In this document: positions 1 to 13,300 of the stretch, in pieces
How positions within the stretch are numbered: position 1 is the first letter of the stretch
Layout: each line of letters begins with the position of its first letter
Assembly: GCF_040807025.1 (NCBI RefSeq)
Contig: NC_090953.1
Span: 25,776,997 to 25,840,996, forward strand
DNA from: Struthio camelus
Taxonomy: Eukaryota > Chordata > Aves > Struthioniformes > Struthionidae
DNA: 64,000 nt
Reading direction: 5' to 3'
Translations under genes and position numbers: made by a program
The notes under the pieces: generated by a model
What the model saw: the letters and a program-made list of their open reading frames with translations, nothing else
The model's database searches: none
Told to the model about the DNA's origin: nothing

Positions 1-1350
1 ACGGAACCAGCGAGTCTGTGCTGCATCACAGCGTTTTATAAAGCACCTCCGGCCTGACCGATGCGGCACCACGTCCCCTTGAGCTGGGCGCAGTGCCCCG
101 TCCGCGGACACCTGCGGCGCGCTGGGGAGAGAACCCACGCTCAGAGCGAGGCCCGAGGGGACGAGAACGCACGACGACACGTCTCTGGCCAAGGAGCCGG
201 GGCCTGCCCCGAGGCGCGCGAGGGAGCCCAAGGCAGCGCGTAGGCAGCCGTAGTTCTGGCAGGCGTTGACTCGCCAGCCACTGCCCCTGCACCCTGCATG
301 TATTAATTCACAAATTTAATCTCCTCAGTGATTTAAACATACGGGGCTGGGGTGGGGAGGGAAGACGGAGCCAGGCGCTCCTCAGCAGGGCTGGCCAAGG
401 GCCGAGCGGCAGCAGGGAGCCTCCAGCGCGTCACCAGGCGGAGGCTTCTCCCCGGCAGCGGCGTGGGGCGGCCCGAGGGGGTCCCGCCGGGGCGCCCCCG
501 GCCTGAGCCCTTCCCCGCTGGGGGCGGGGGGGGGGTGAGGCCGGGCCTGCCCGCTCCGTGCCGCGGGGCGGCGCCGGGGCAGAGGGCGGCCCCGCCGCGG
601 GAGGCGCCGCCGCCGGCCCTTGGACCCGGGCGCGCCGCCGAGCCGCGCCGGGCCCAGCCATGGCGGCGCCCGCGCAGAACCTGGCCGTGGTGGTGCACCG
701 AGCCGGGGACCTCCGCCTGGTACGGGGCCGCGCCGCGCCGCGCCGAGGGGAGCGGGCAGCTGCGGGCCCCGCCGCGGCTCGGCCCGGCCCCGGGGGCCGG
801 GAGAGGGCGGCCGCGCTCCGCCGCCCCCGGCGGGCTGCGGGGGCGGCTGGGCCCGCGGCGCTGCCCCGGGCGCGGCGGGGAGGCCGCGGCCCTCAGCGCC
901 GCCCGGAGCCGCGCCGGGCGGCCCGAGGGCGGGGGACCCGCAGCGGCCTGCGGCAGCCGGGCCGGCTCCTCGGCGCGGCGGCGGGGGGGCTCCGGCGGCC
1001 GCGGCGGGGCTGAGGCGCTGCGGCGCCGCTGAGCGGTGGGCCTTGCGCCCCCGGGACGCGCGGCCTGGCTCGGGGCGGCCTTGTGCCGGCTCTGTGAGCT
1101 GAACCGGCCGCGGCGGGTGGGAGCGGAGAGGAGGCGGCCGCCCCGGCGGCTCGCCCGCGGCTGGCGGTGCCCCCGGGCCCCGGAGCGCTCTGCCGCAGCG
1201 CCCCGCAGCCTTCCCGCCTCCGCGCGGCCCCCGTGGAAGCCTGGGCCGCCCAACGCGCGGGACGCGAGCCCGCGGCGCTGCCGCCGAGGCCCTCTCCGCC
1301 GAGCGCTGGCTGGGAAGAGGGGGTTGAGACAGCCTCTGCTGCTCGGTAGA
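1..1350 (+). promoter_or_regulatory. SORD: CpG-island promoter of SORD
   Basis: This stretch is extremely rich in G+C and CpG, most strongly at about 440-1300. It spans the SORD start codon, exon 1 and the 5' part of intron 1. No convincing TATA box lies at the expected distance from the start codon; a TTTATAAAG at 35-43 is more than 600 bp upstream and probably unrelated. The pattern fits a TATA-less housekeeping-type CpG-island promoter. The transcription start cannot be placed from sequence. The long open frames on both strands here are a by-product of GC richness and are not called as genes. Confidence 0.75.
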
Positions 1351-4300
1351 TACTCCCAGGAAAAGGCGTTCCCGGGAAGTAAGAAGAAAAAAAAAATGAT
1401 GCGTTGATTAGTCCAGCTCATGTGAGCCCAAGCGAGGAGTAGGAAGGAGGTTTCAAACAGAGCAGCCAAACTGATCACGCGTGTGCTTGTGTCAGACTGC
1501 CTTGCAGAGAGCGGGACATTTTATTTTTTTTTAATCAGTGCTGCGAATCAGTTCTGCTTCTCTGGCTGCAAATGATCAGCTGTACTCGGGTGATGAGACA
1601 TTTGTGGCACCGCTAAAGGTTTATACTTGCCAGTTTGGTGGGTGCCAAATCAGAGAAGAAAGACTGACGTGGGCAAACATTGACAGACAGTTTTCGGAAC
1701 AAACAGTTCTGGTAGGATAGCCCTTAACAAATACACAGACTTTGGACACCTGTAGCAGCCCACTTGCGAGATGATTGTCAAGGACGCAGTTGATTTTTAT
1801 CATTCCCGCACAGCTCAAGCAACGTGTGCCAAGGCTAAGCAAGTGTTCGTGGGGATTGAGGAACGTCACATACACAACATCTTCAGCTGAAAGTCGGCTT
1901 TTATCTCTAGCTGTCGACTGTTCTGTTCAGTCCCTTTGAAACAGCTGAGGCTGGCTGTACCTGCACCCGATGTGTTACCAGGTTACACGCTTAGATATTT
2001 TCTACATAAGGGGATACACTTAGATCAACAGCTTTCAAAAACTCTCGCTCTGGGCTGTATCCGTAGTGGGACAAAGCGACTCGTATAGCGAAAACGTAGG
2101 TGCAGTTCTGAGCAGTGAAAATTTAACTACGATTGAATTGTACTCTGACTGACGCTGCAGCCAACAGGATTTGGCGCATCCTGCTGACACAGCACTGACG
2201 GTTCAGCAGATAGTTTAACCATGAAGGAAGAGCAGTACTTCGGAGAGACACTTGCATGGGTCAGCATTTGTCCACCTTCCCTTCACCTTGCTCATCACTT
2301 TGCTTCCCCCAGTTCTCGATTATGCTACAGTCCCAAGCATAATCAGCCTGCAGGGTTGAGGTTTTGGTACAAATAAGCTGTGTGTGTTTCTGCACTCATT
2401 AAATCTGATGTTGTTTCCAGAATTTTACTTTCTGTGGTGTTTAGAAGTACAAAGTACGAGTTGAGAAGTACTGCTGGGACTGAGAATGTATTTAATTAGT
2501 TAAAACACAGCACAGCTTTCCACAAAAACAGGGTGGGATTCCCTGCCCTCTCCACAATGGAGGGAAGCGGAAAAATCTCATGTTTATTGTTGTGTAGCAA
2601 CTTCCAACTGGTGCAGCTAATACACAGAGGACTGTTAAAAAGTGATCTTTCATCTCAAATCCAAAGATAAATGTTCTTGCTAAGTAGATAGTGAAGATGC
2701 TCTTGCAAAAAGATAGAGCCAGAGTTAGACACTGCAAGGTGAGACAACCAACCGTGGGCTCACTCTTCTGTAATGTGCACCAAATTATTTTTCGTAGCTG
2801 TAGGTTTTAAACAGGGACTCTGTGTAGAGGAGGTCTGCCCCAAGGTTGTCTGCCCACTTCTGGGCTGTGGGTAAAGGGATCTAAGATGCATTTAAATTTG
2901 AGCAGCAAATGGATTATGAAGGGTTCGTTGTTAGCACTAACCACTTTGTTAGCTCTGCGGAGACTTTCTTAAAGACACGACCTTAGAGATGGGTTTCTTA
3001 TTGATTTGAAAAAAATTAAACTTAGAGTTAGGAAGACATGTGTGGCTGAGCCTGTTTAAAGCTTGGACATTCACATGCTGTCTTTGTTGTGCAGTAGTTG
3101 CTTGACCCCCAATTTTAGAGGTGTTTGAAAGCATGTGTCACAGTCCAGCATGGCTGTGCACTGTCTTTATCTTGCACAACCCAATAAAATTATTCCTTTG
3201 TCTTTCAAAGTAGCTGAGGGAATTCTGTGAGGACCTGTTAGGTGGGCAGGTGACTTGGGGCTATAACCAACCCTCTGTGACTACTGGGTGTGTACGGTTA
3301 ACCTGAACTGGTCTCTGTTCCCAGTTTCCTTCCTTTCCTTTTCCTTAATGTTCATGTCATGAGCAGGTGTTGTGCCAATTACAAGCAGAGGGTGTGACTT
3401 TAAATGTCATTTACAGTATTATTTATAATGTATTTAGACATTTAGTAATTATTATATAGTAACAATCATTTGTATTATTTACAGTAATATTGTAAGTGTT
3501 GAAATAGTAAAGCTTCATATAAATATGTGGTTCAAAATCTGCCCTGGTTACAGAAGACAAATTTGTTTTCAGAGTGCAGGATGAGGGATTCAGCTGAAAC
3601 TTGAGGCTGTTCCAGGGCAGGGAAGTTCAGTTCATGGATCTTGTTTGCATGGAGAAGTTACTGCACAGTAAGTTAGAGCATCGATTTACGAGCTGCCTGT
3701 GTGGTCACTGGTAATGGATGCCCACGTTACTCCGCTGTGTAAGCAGAATGAGGTGATGTACATTTATATCCTGCCTTATTGCACAGCAACTTCTGTGAGC
3801 AGACAGAACTGCAAATTCGATCTGTTTGCATATTTACCTGGAGTAACCTAGACTACATATTTACCTGGAGTAACCTAGACTGACTTCCTGCAAGGCATTC
3901 CCGTAGCTTTGCACCGGCTGAACCCTTTTTTTGTTTGTTTCCTCATAGGAAAACCGGCCAATCCCAGAACCGGGTCCTAATGGTAAGCCTAGAGACTGCT
4001 TCTGTCTTGCAGTGTTATTTACTAATCTCCCATTCTCTTCTGGCACTCTGTGATACTATAAAACAGATAAAATCTTTCTCAGGAAATATAAAATAGTCCA
4101 GAAGAGAACACGCAGCTGAAATAGGTCACGCTCTGTGTGCTTGAAAAGAAGAGCTGGAGCAATCAAAGATATATCCCGTTATCTGGTTCTTTTTGCTGCC
4201 TGTTTTGTTGGTTATACATTACACGTTATATCGATTTCACTTTGCCCAGCTCTTGGGACGGGTCAGACAATCCTATATGAGGACTAAATAGGAATGGAGT

Positions 4301-7300
4301 ATGGGCTGATAGGAGTTGGATTCACTAACTCTCTCCAGGGCTGAAGTCCTACCTTAGGGAGGAGGAATTAAGCGCAGCTACTCTTCTGCTCTTGCTCAAG
4401 TAACGTAGTAGCCATCCCCCTCTTAGATTTCATTAGCTTTCATTGCTAGGGGTTTTAGTGCCTTTTAAGCTTTCCTCAGTTGTAAATCCTTATATAGTTT
4501 TGTATTTCAGTAGGCATCTCATGAATAGGTCATCTGTCCAAAAGTGTGCATGAGCAGTACATATATTTAACGCTAGTAAATTTGAATGTTTCTATGCTTG
4601 CTTGGTCTTGGCTGTGGGGCACTGGGACAGCAAACTTGTAATTGTCCCAATGCCTGAACAGGTAAGCTTTTCCTACAAGGAATCTTTCTTCTCTTTCTGG
4701 CAGAAGTCCTCCTGCGGATGCATTCTGTGGGGATCTGTGGGTCTGACGTTCACTACTGGCAGCACGGTCGAATCGGGGATTTTATTGTAAAGGACCCCAT
4801 GGTATTGGGGCATGAGGCTTCTGGGACCGTCATCAAGGTGGGATCAGGAGTAACTCATTTGAAACCAGGTGATTGGAATCAAATCTTTTTTTTGTGTGTG
4901 TTTTCCTGTTGATCAGTTCTTGAGAAGGAATCGCTAACAAGCAGTGCTTCTGTGTTATGTTTATTTATCTGATGTTCTGAGCTGTGAGGAGCACAGTGTG
5001 ACCACCTCCTTCAAAGAGTATCACTGCACTATTCATCACCTAACTTGGCCACCGTGGTTTATGGTATTTCTTAGGTATGCTTTGTCCTGTGATGTCTTGA
5101 GCTGTCTGAGTTTACTTTAAGGCAGAACCAAATGTATGGCGGTACAAGGTGCTTTTTGAAGAAGTTAGAAAAAGCTTCAGAAACCGTGTACATTGCTCTT
5201 GCTAGTAACCTGCTGTTAGTGTTTCTTTGCTGCGTTCCTGAAGGAGCAAAAGGCCTCCTGCAGTGGAGAGAAGTCACTGGTGCAACTCCACCAGACCCTG
5301 TGCTGTGACCTTTGCTATTCACTGTGCTCATGAATGTCCTAGAAAACGGGCTGAGCAGCGAAGTTGGCAAAGTTTGCTGACAGTGGCCAGTTAGGGAAGG
5401 TGGAGAGGACAAGGGAGAGCTAGCAGGAGTTGCAGAGACACCTTATAGATGTCTGGGCGATAAGATGCAGGTGAAATTCAGTGCAGGCAAGAGTGCAGTG
5501 GTGTCCATGGCAGGAGAAACAAGACCAGCTTCACGTCTAAAACAGTGTGCTGACCATCACAGCTGAAAGTGAGACGTTGGGCTCTGTCACAGTGCATGGA
5601 AACATTGGCTCAGTGCTCAGTAATGGTGAAAAATGCAAATCAGTGTCAGGAAAGGGAGAGAGACTAAATCAGAGAATGTTCTTATATCTCTGTGTGTATC
5701 CCTACTGATGCACTTCTGGAGCTCTGCATGCAGTTCAGGTCTTCTCATTTCCCAAGGGGTATAAGAGAAGTGAAGAAGGGTCCGAGGAGGACAACAGGAT
5801 GAACTGAAGATGTGGAGCAGCTTCTATATGATGAGCGACTAAGCTAGGAACTCAAGCCCTAAAGAGGCAACTCAAGGACATGTGACAAAGATCTAAAGAC
5901 TCATGGAGGGCAGAGAGAGGGCGCATAAAGATCATCTGTTCTCTGTCTCCTCCAGTACAAGAGCAAGGGGTAGTGGGAGCCAGGTGCTGCTCCTTGACAA
6001 AGGATGGTGTGGACGCTAAAAGTTTACATAGTGGAAGGTGGAAAAGAAATCTATTATGGGTTACTAAATACAGAGAAATCACGTCTAGCTTAGGAGGTCC
6101 CTGAGTTGAATATAATTGGAGGCTTGGAGAGCACTGAGTGAAATAATTGTATGTGCTTGTCCTGCTCCTCTCTCGCTCAGACATCTCCTGGTGGCCATAT
6201 CAGAGCCAAGGGTGTACTGGGCTAGAGAGATCTTTACTTCAGTCCATCCTCCCTTTCCTGTATTGCCACTGTGTCACGTGAGAGCCTTTTATTGGAGAGC
6301 TTCACCATTAGATTTGTTACTGATTATTTCCTATGCCAAATAAAAAGGGTTCTTTTGTGCACATTTTGTATTTGCAATTGTACTTTGATACCACGGTTGT
6401 TTTCTTTAGTCCATGATTTTGGGTAAACAGTTGCTCCTTGTCCTGCAGCGTGCGCCCTTCCAGCAGCCCACACTACTCCATCGTAGCATCAAGGAGTTTC
6501 TGTTCCCCGACAAATCCTGCCTGACTCCTGGGTGTGCTTCTGCACCTTACTTTAGCTTTCTTCCCAAGGAACAGCTCTTTAGAGCTGGCATCCTGGTGGC
6601 CAGCAGAGCTCACCTGCTTTGTCCTGATTATTTGCTATTCCAGTTACTAGAGTTTCTGAAAAAAATCTGATCATGTGTGGCTGTGGGATTGCCAAGAGTG
6701 AGGGCTGCCTCTTCAGTGGAAAGGGGAGATCTGCTAAGGTTCATTGCAAGGCAGCTGGAGAGAGGTTTTTGTGTGCCTAAGCCTCCATCTGGTCTGTATC
6801 TATGTCTCTGAAACACCAGCTCTTTTCATGAAGCTGCGAAGATCCTGGTGATGAGACCCCTTTGAAGAAAGTGTTAGGAACTTTCCTGGTGCATGCAGCG
6901 TGATCTTTCTCAGTAAGTGCCCTTATGCTTCTCCTGTGCTGGGTTTTCATGCTCTCTTCCTTGGCCGTTCTGAAGTACCCATACTTACATGCCTACCTTC
7001 TCCCCAGGTAACGCAGTCTGCTTTCACCCTGGCAGGTGATCGAGTGGCCATTGAGCCCGGTGTCCCAAGGGAAATAGATGAGTTCTGCAAACTTGGACGC
7101 TACAACCTCTCTCCAACCATCTTCTTCTGTGCAACGCCTCCTGATGATGGGAACTTGTGCCGCTACTACAAACACAGTGCCAGCTTCTGCTACAAGTCAG
7201 TTGCTGCTCCTTTTGCAGAGATATGTGTGTTCCTTGGGGAGAAGTTAGCTGAAGCAATCTCCTCTTGGCCCTTTTGAGTGTCGCAGTGAGAGCTCTTTAC

Positions 7301-10300
7301 TAGAGCGCAACAGGTTCTATCACTTTCTGATCTGTGAATAATGTATATGAGGCTTGGATGGAAGCCACATCGCAAAGGGTTTGTCAGGCAGGTGTAGTTA
7401 TCCCCTCTGGTGCCAGACATAAACAAATAGTTCTTGCATGTTTCCTGGGTTGTCACCATTGTTTTAAACTTTAATTGTTTTCCTTTTCCCATTTGCTCCC
7501 ATTTGCTTTGGGTTTCTTTTCTGTTGTCTTACTGTGTCCTTGCCTTCTCATGACTGTGCCTAGAGGTCTTTGCCTGATTCTTTGAGCTGAGCTAGCTTTA
7601 TTGCTGCTTTTTAGAAAGCACCACATCACTTCTGACACCCTGCTCTATCATTTGAAACAAAGTCTTCCTAGTTAAAGCAGAACAGGAGCAGAGACCAGCA
7701 TCCTTGCTGAGCCACCTTTTGTGTGGTGTTGAGCAGCCCAGCTGAACTGCCGGGAGTATAGGTGTTTCATATCCGGTTCAGTGAACTTGAACATGTTCTT
7801 AACTGGCAGGACTTACACATGTGCTTAGCAGGAAGTGTGTGCTTCAGTACTCTGGCGAATCAGGCCACTAGAAATCCACATAAACCTCTGCAACATTATA
7901 CCCATGTAAGTGCTGTTACACAAGGAGTTAAGCGCAGTCTAAGGTAGTGGCCCTATGAGACTGCTCTGTCTCTGGAGCTTAATTCCACTCTGTCATTGTG
8001 GAGCAGGTACTTCCATGAACAGGCAGGGGAGAGCAGCCCAGGATTGATCTTTGGTACCTGTGGAGTTAGCGTTCAGGATCAAATGAATCTGAAGGAAGTA
8101 CATGGATGCTTTTACTTCTGATGAGAGTCTTCAGCCACCTGATGCAGAGCAGGTTCCCTGGCATGAAGTCACTCTACCAGCACAGATTTGTTCAAAAAGG
8201 TTGATGGCTGAACTCAGTGGGCTCTCAGATGTTTGGGCAGGTATTGTCTGTCCTTCTGCAGCCGCCACGGAGCTGTCTTTGCTTTATGCGGCATCATCAT
8301 TGGCTTGCGTTAGGCAGGAAGGTGTTTTCGAAAGCTTGGATCTGAATGACTCCTGCCGGATGAGGAGTATGGGAATTCACTGATGGGTCCCAGCCACAGG
8401 GTGGGATGCGTATGCAGCTGTGGGTTTTGTTCCAAAGAGAAAGAGCAGCAAGGGAGACTGAGGCTGGGTGTTAGGGTTGACTCACTGAATGCTGCTTCAG
8501 AGCAGGAGAAGAGGCAGTATAAGCTCTTGAAATCTCTTCCAGCCCTGCATTTCTCTGTCCAAGGATGAGAGCATATTTTGCCATTGTGATTTAGACCCAT
8601 GTTTGGTCTCTGAGTATCATGGCTTTCTTCCATCAGCCTGATAAAGCTCTTTGGTGAATATTGTTTCTGTCTGGTTCCTTCAGGCTTCCAGATAACGTCA
8701 CCTTTGAAGAAGGGGCCCTTATTGAGCCCCTTTCTGTGGGAATCCATGCCTGCCGAAGAGCTGGAGTCACTCTAGGAAGCAAAGTCTTCGTGTCTGGCTC
8801 TGGTATAGTAGAACATATTCAGGCCTTGGGTTCGCTTCCTGCTGCAGCTCTGCGGGATGGAGGGTGAAGGACAGCGTGCGAGCTGTGCTTCTAGGCTCAG
8901 CTGTAAGCATGGGTCATGGCAGAGCTGCCCAGATGCTCAGGGGGCCCTTGAGGCTCTCCTTGCCCATACGGCACTATAGCACCACATTTTGAGCAGCCCT
9001 ACTCCAAAGGGCAGTGTCTGGACGTACTGAACTTAGCAGCTCGAGGGAGCACAGGAGCAGGCAGTGCTTTCCTTGCTGAATCCTTCAGGTATCAACATCT
9101 GCCCTGTCAGCATCCAGTCTCCCTACTCTGGGGAAATGGTGATGCTGTGATCCCAGAACTACCCACCTGGAAACACTGTCGGAGCCTCTTTTAGCCCAGG
9201 AGTGGAGCTTCTGGCATTTTCTGTGCTTGTGGGTGGTGCTGTCTGGCAGTTGTATATTTTCTCTTTCTCCCCTTTGTACTCAGGACCAATTGGCCTTGTT
9301 AACGTGCTTGTTGCTAAGATGATGGGTGCAGCAGCTGTGGTAGTTACAGGTAAGTCCTTTCAACCTGTAGGAGTGCCTTTTTCCTATGGTTTAACACTTT
9401 GACTGGTTCCTAATTGTTCCGTGAAGGTAACTGCTGGGGACTGCAGTCCAAGCAAAATGGAAGGTCTGTTCCTGAATGCACTAGTATAGCATTCCTGTCT
9501 GGAGGGAATCCTAATAAGCACCTCATTTTTCAGGAGACCTTGATCTTCACACTGATTGGCACCTATAAGAAGATGCAGGTTATGACTGCTGCTTCTCTGT
9601 GACGTTAGCGGCCCCAGCAAATTACCTCTGCTTCCTAGCAGAGACAGGTTGTGCAGGTGCATAAACCACAGGCTATTGAGCAGTCCTTGGATCAAGCCCA
9701 GAGACTTCTGGTGGACTTTGAGCAGGTCTTGGGGAAGAGAAACTGCATCCTTATGTCAAGACTCTGAGTTACAGAAGCTCCCTTTGCTCCTGATGCCTCT
9801 CGTCACTAACTGTTTTCTTTTTATTTCCATTTTGAGCTGTTCTGACCTCAGCTTTCCGCTACTGGTTTGTGTTACACATTTGGCTCCTAGATCAAGGTGC
9901 CCTGAGTGTCAAATTTCCTCTTCCCTGTAGGGCTTATAGACCTTCATTATATTTCCTGCTTAGTCTTTGCACTGATAAGGCAGGCAGTCAAGGCAGCACA
10001 TGTATTTTATACCTCTCTTGGAGCTATTCTTGGAGCTTCACGCTGAGCGTTTTTTTCATATTCCTCTTGTAGTGATAGGTGATGGCCTGCACACAGTGTT
10101 TCCCCAGTCCTTTTTGTGTTCAGTCACACTGTTCCTCTTCAGTCCTCTTTTGATGCCCTTCTTGCTGCTCTCCTGCTGGAGGGTTCATTTTCAGCTGGTT
10201 ATGCATAATGACCTAAAAGGCCTTTTCAGAGTCCCTGCCTTTCAGAAATAGGCCGTCCTTGCCTGACTGTGTCCTGGGATTTGTATACGGTCTTATATTT

Positions 10301-13300
10301 GGTTAGCCTATTCTTCTGATGAACATATAGGTTCAGTCAGGCTCATATCATGCTCACAGTGCAGTATTTGACTCGCAGTCTCTTGGCCAACTAGAACTGG
10401 CGCTGGGACATCACATGGGTGCTCCTGTTCGATGTTCACAGGATCACTGAGAGCTGAGGTTGGAAGGGACCTCTAGAGATCGTCTAGTCCAGCCTCCTGG
10501 CTATTCCTATGAGAAAACATGATGTGAAGGTTTTCCTGGATGTTTCTAGTCCGACTGCTGTTTGCAGCAGGACTGTCACCAGCAGTGGATCAGGTCAGGC
10601 GTGGTTTTGTCTAGCTGAGTGTGGAAAACCTCTGAGAATGGAGATTCACACCTCTTGGTATCTAGTCCAGGACTGCACAGCCTCCTAATAAAGAATTTTT
10701 TTCCTGGGGTCCAATCTGAACCTCCCAAACTGGAATTTGTGGCTATTTCTCCTGGTATTGTCTGCAGCTACTGAAATGAGTTTCTCCATCCTTCTCTGTA
10801 ACTGCCCTTCCGGTTGTTGCAGACTGCGACTGGATCTCTAACCCAGTAACCCTGGATACTAACCCAGCCCAGCTCCCACCACCTCCCCTTCACATAGTTT
10901 GTCCAGAGGAATTAACACAGTAGTGCCAGCTGGAGCAATCTCTTGAGGTTCCCTGGTTGAAATTTCCACCAGGTATTTGAACAAGGCCTGGAAGTGTTGT
11001 TTCCAACTGCTGCTGCTACTCTCTTTGATCCTTCTGAGTGCTGGTGGCCAGGAGGAACACTTACAGATACAGCTAGAAAATGAGCACAAATCATTGCAGC
11101 GTTCCTGGGCCAAAGCCCCATCTGGAGCTTTTAAAAGGCTGTTACTCCACCTCCCCGCTTAGGGCTAGGAGTATTCTTGGCCTCTCAGTTCCTGTGTTTC
11201 AGTCTTCAGGTTGACACATAAAATTAAGGTTCCACCCTCTTGTCATTGCAGAAACATATTTCAATAGTAGCTTGTGTGAAAATCCAAGGCAGATTATTGC
11301 TTTCTCCTCCCTAAGTCCTCTTACTGCCTAGTCTGGGGCATTTCTTGCTCTGCTGGCCCCGCTCTGCAGGGATATGCTTGGTGGATATAATCAGTGCTGG
11401 CCATATATTTTGCTAAGTGTTGTGTTTTGAGGGTGATAGTTGCTATAGCAGGAAGAACAACTCTGGTTCTTGAATCATGTGTGAGGAACCTTGATGCAGA
11501 GCTGAGCTGGTGCAAGGCCTGTTGGTCGCCCAGTCCTTGGGCGTGGAAGGGGTTGATGAGCCAGCAGGAGTTGGTGGGGCTGATGCTGCTGGGTCACTTT
11601 GCTACCCCATCCCCTGTCCTGCTGCCTCGAGCCCAGTCCTGCCTGGTTGTATTCTTCCCTGTAGCCAGGGAGCTGCTGTTTTTTCTGTCTGTGAGCTGCT
11701 CCTGGATCAGCGTATGCCGTATGGCTCCATACGGCCATAGGAGGTTCTTGGTACCTGGTTTGTAGGGTCAGGAAGTTTGGCTACATAAAATTAACTCCTC
11801 CTTATCTTTAAGCTGTGACTAGTGATCCTGACCTGTAGACATCTTTACATCACCTGCATGACAGGTGTTCGGATAAGTGGCTAAGAGACGCCCGTGCAAG
11901 TGCTCTTCCTAGTCAGATATTTTGTGCATGACACGGGTGGAGGAATGATTTTTTTTTTTTTTGACTCTTTGCCCGAGGGGATTTTGCTGCCCTTCTCAAG
12001 GAACTGCTTTTTCTGTTGGCTTTAGGAGCCAACACCTGTGAGCTGACTGTCTGCTCACAAAGGCCCTCTTGTATTTTGCTACCAGATTATTTCAGTTAAT
12101 TGCCTGGAGTTGTTACGGTGTGAAAAGCTTTGCCTGCACAGCACATTTAAAACTCATTGCATTAAGTATTTGTGTTTGTTTGGAGAAGCTGCATGCAAAT
12201 TTAGAAATCTAGAAGAGTCTAGAGACCCGGGGAGAACTCACCTTCTGTGGCTTCAGCAGTGGTTTTCTGTGGCATAGCTGGAGCCAGCAAATTTTGGAAA
12301 GTTACATTTCTCTCGGCGGGATCGAGTCCCTTCTCTGTCGTTCCTGGAGAGATATTGGCATCGTAGCTGGAGGCTCACATTCAGTCCTACCCTTCCCAAA
12401 GGCTTGCGCACACCAGAGTTTGGCTCTCTTCCTGGCTATGGCAGCTTGCCTGATAAAAGATATTAGTGCTTCTGATAACCTTTGCTCCTTTCCCAGAAGT
12501 GATTTCTTCCTGGCAAGACTAGTGTTTTCCCATTTGGGGGGTTTTGATGTATTTAACTGCGTGCAGTTGGGCGCAGAAGGGGTTGGTTGATGTGTTTCAT
12601 GGCTCTTCATCTTCTCTATGGTCTAAAGCTTTCTGTGCTCTGCCCCTGAAGGGCTGTGATTGGTATTGATGGGAAAGCTTCTCCTGTCCTTCTGCTTTGC
12701 TGTGGACATTGCTGTTGCTCTGAAAAGCTGCTTTTCTACTTAAAGGGATCTAAAAGAGCAGCCTTATTCCCCAGCAAGTGCAGTGACAATTTGGATATTC
12801 CTGTGACAGCGTTAGGCCTTGCACGGCCTGTCACTAAAGGGACACTTAGTAATTCCCACATAAGAGGAATCATTCCACTTGTACCATCTAAGTCTGAAGT
12901 CCCTGGTGCTGCTGCCCTGTGCTCCAGAAACCCTGGAAGTCTGGTCGGGGAAGATGAATAATGGGACAGAATTCAAGTTCTATCTGAAGGATTATCAACG
13001 TAGAAAGTGGAAAGTTTCAAGGATATTAGCCTGTTAAATTGGATCTATTGGTTAACCATCACAAGAAGCTTAAGTGTAATTTGATCACTTCCGTGGGAGC
13101 AGAGTTACGAGAATGGACTACTTTTAGCCTGTCAGACAAAAATGTATTTAGCTGCAGTGGCCGGAAGTGAAAACAAAATTCTGACTAGAAGCAATATGCA
13201 GCTCTGTAATTGTATAATTGATCAGTTTCCCAAGAGTTGGGTTGGGTTGGGTTCAGCCAAGTTTAAACTCACAAATGTCTGAGCTCTAGCTAATATGGTA

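Noticed and set aside
34-43. TTTATAAAG as a TATA box for SORD
   Set aside because: It lies over 600 bp upstream of the start codon, outside the CpG-island core where transcription is expected to begin.
333-1478. 381-codon minus-strand frame and several overlapping plus-strand frames in the SORD CpG island
   Set aside because: Composition is dominated by Arg, Pro, Ala and Gly, as expected from random GC-rich DNA. There are no domains, and the frames overlap the SORD promoter and exon 1.
13230-13255. Telomere-like (GGGTT)n run, with another (AGGGT)n run near 18525
   Set aside because: Only about four units of a pentamer, not TTAGGG. Too short to be an interstitial telomeric array.
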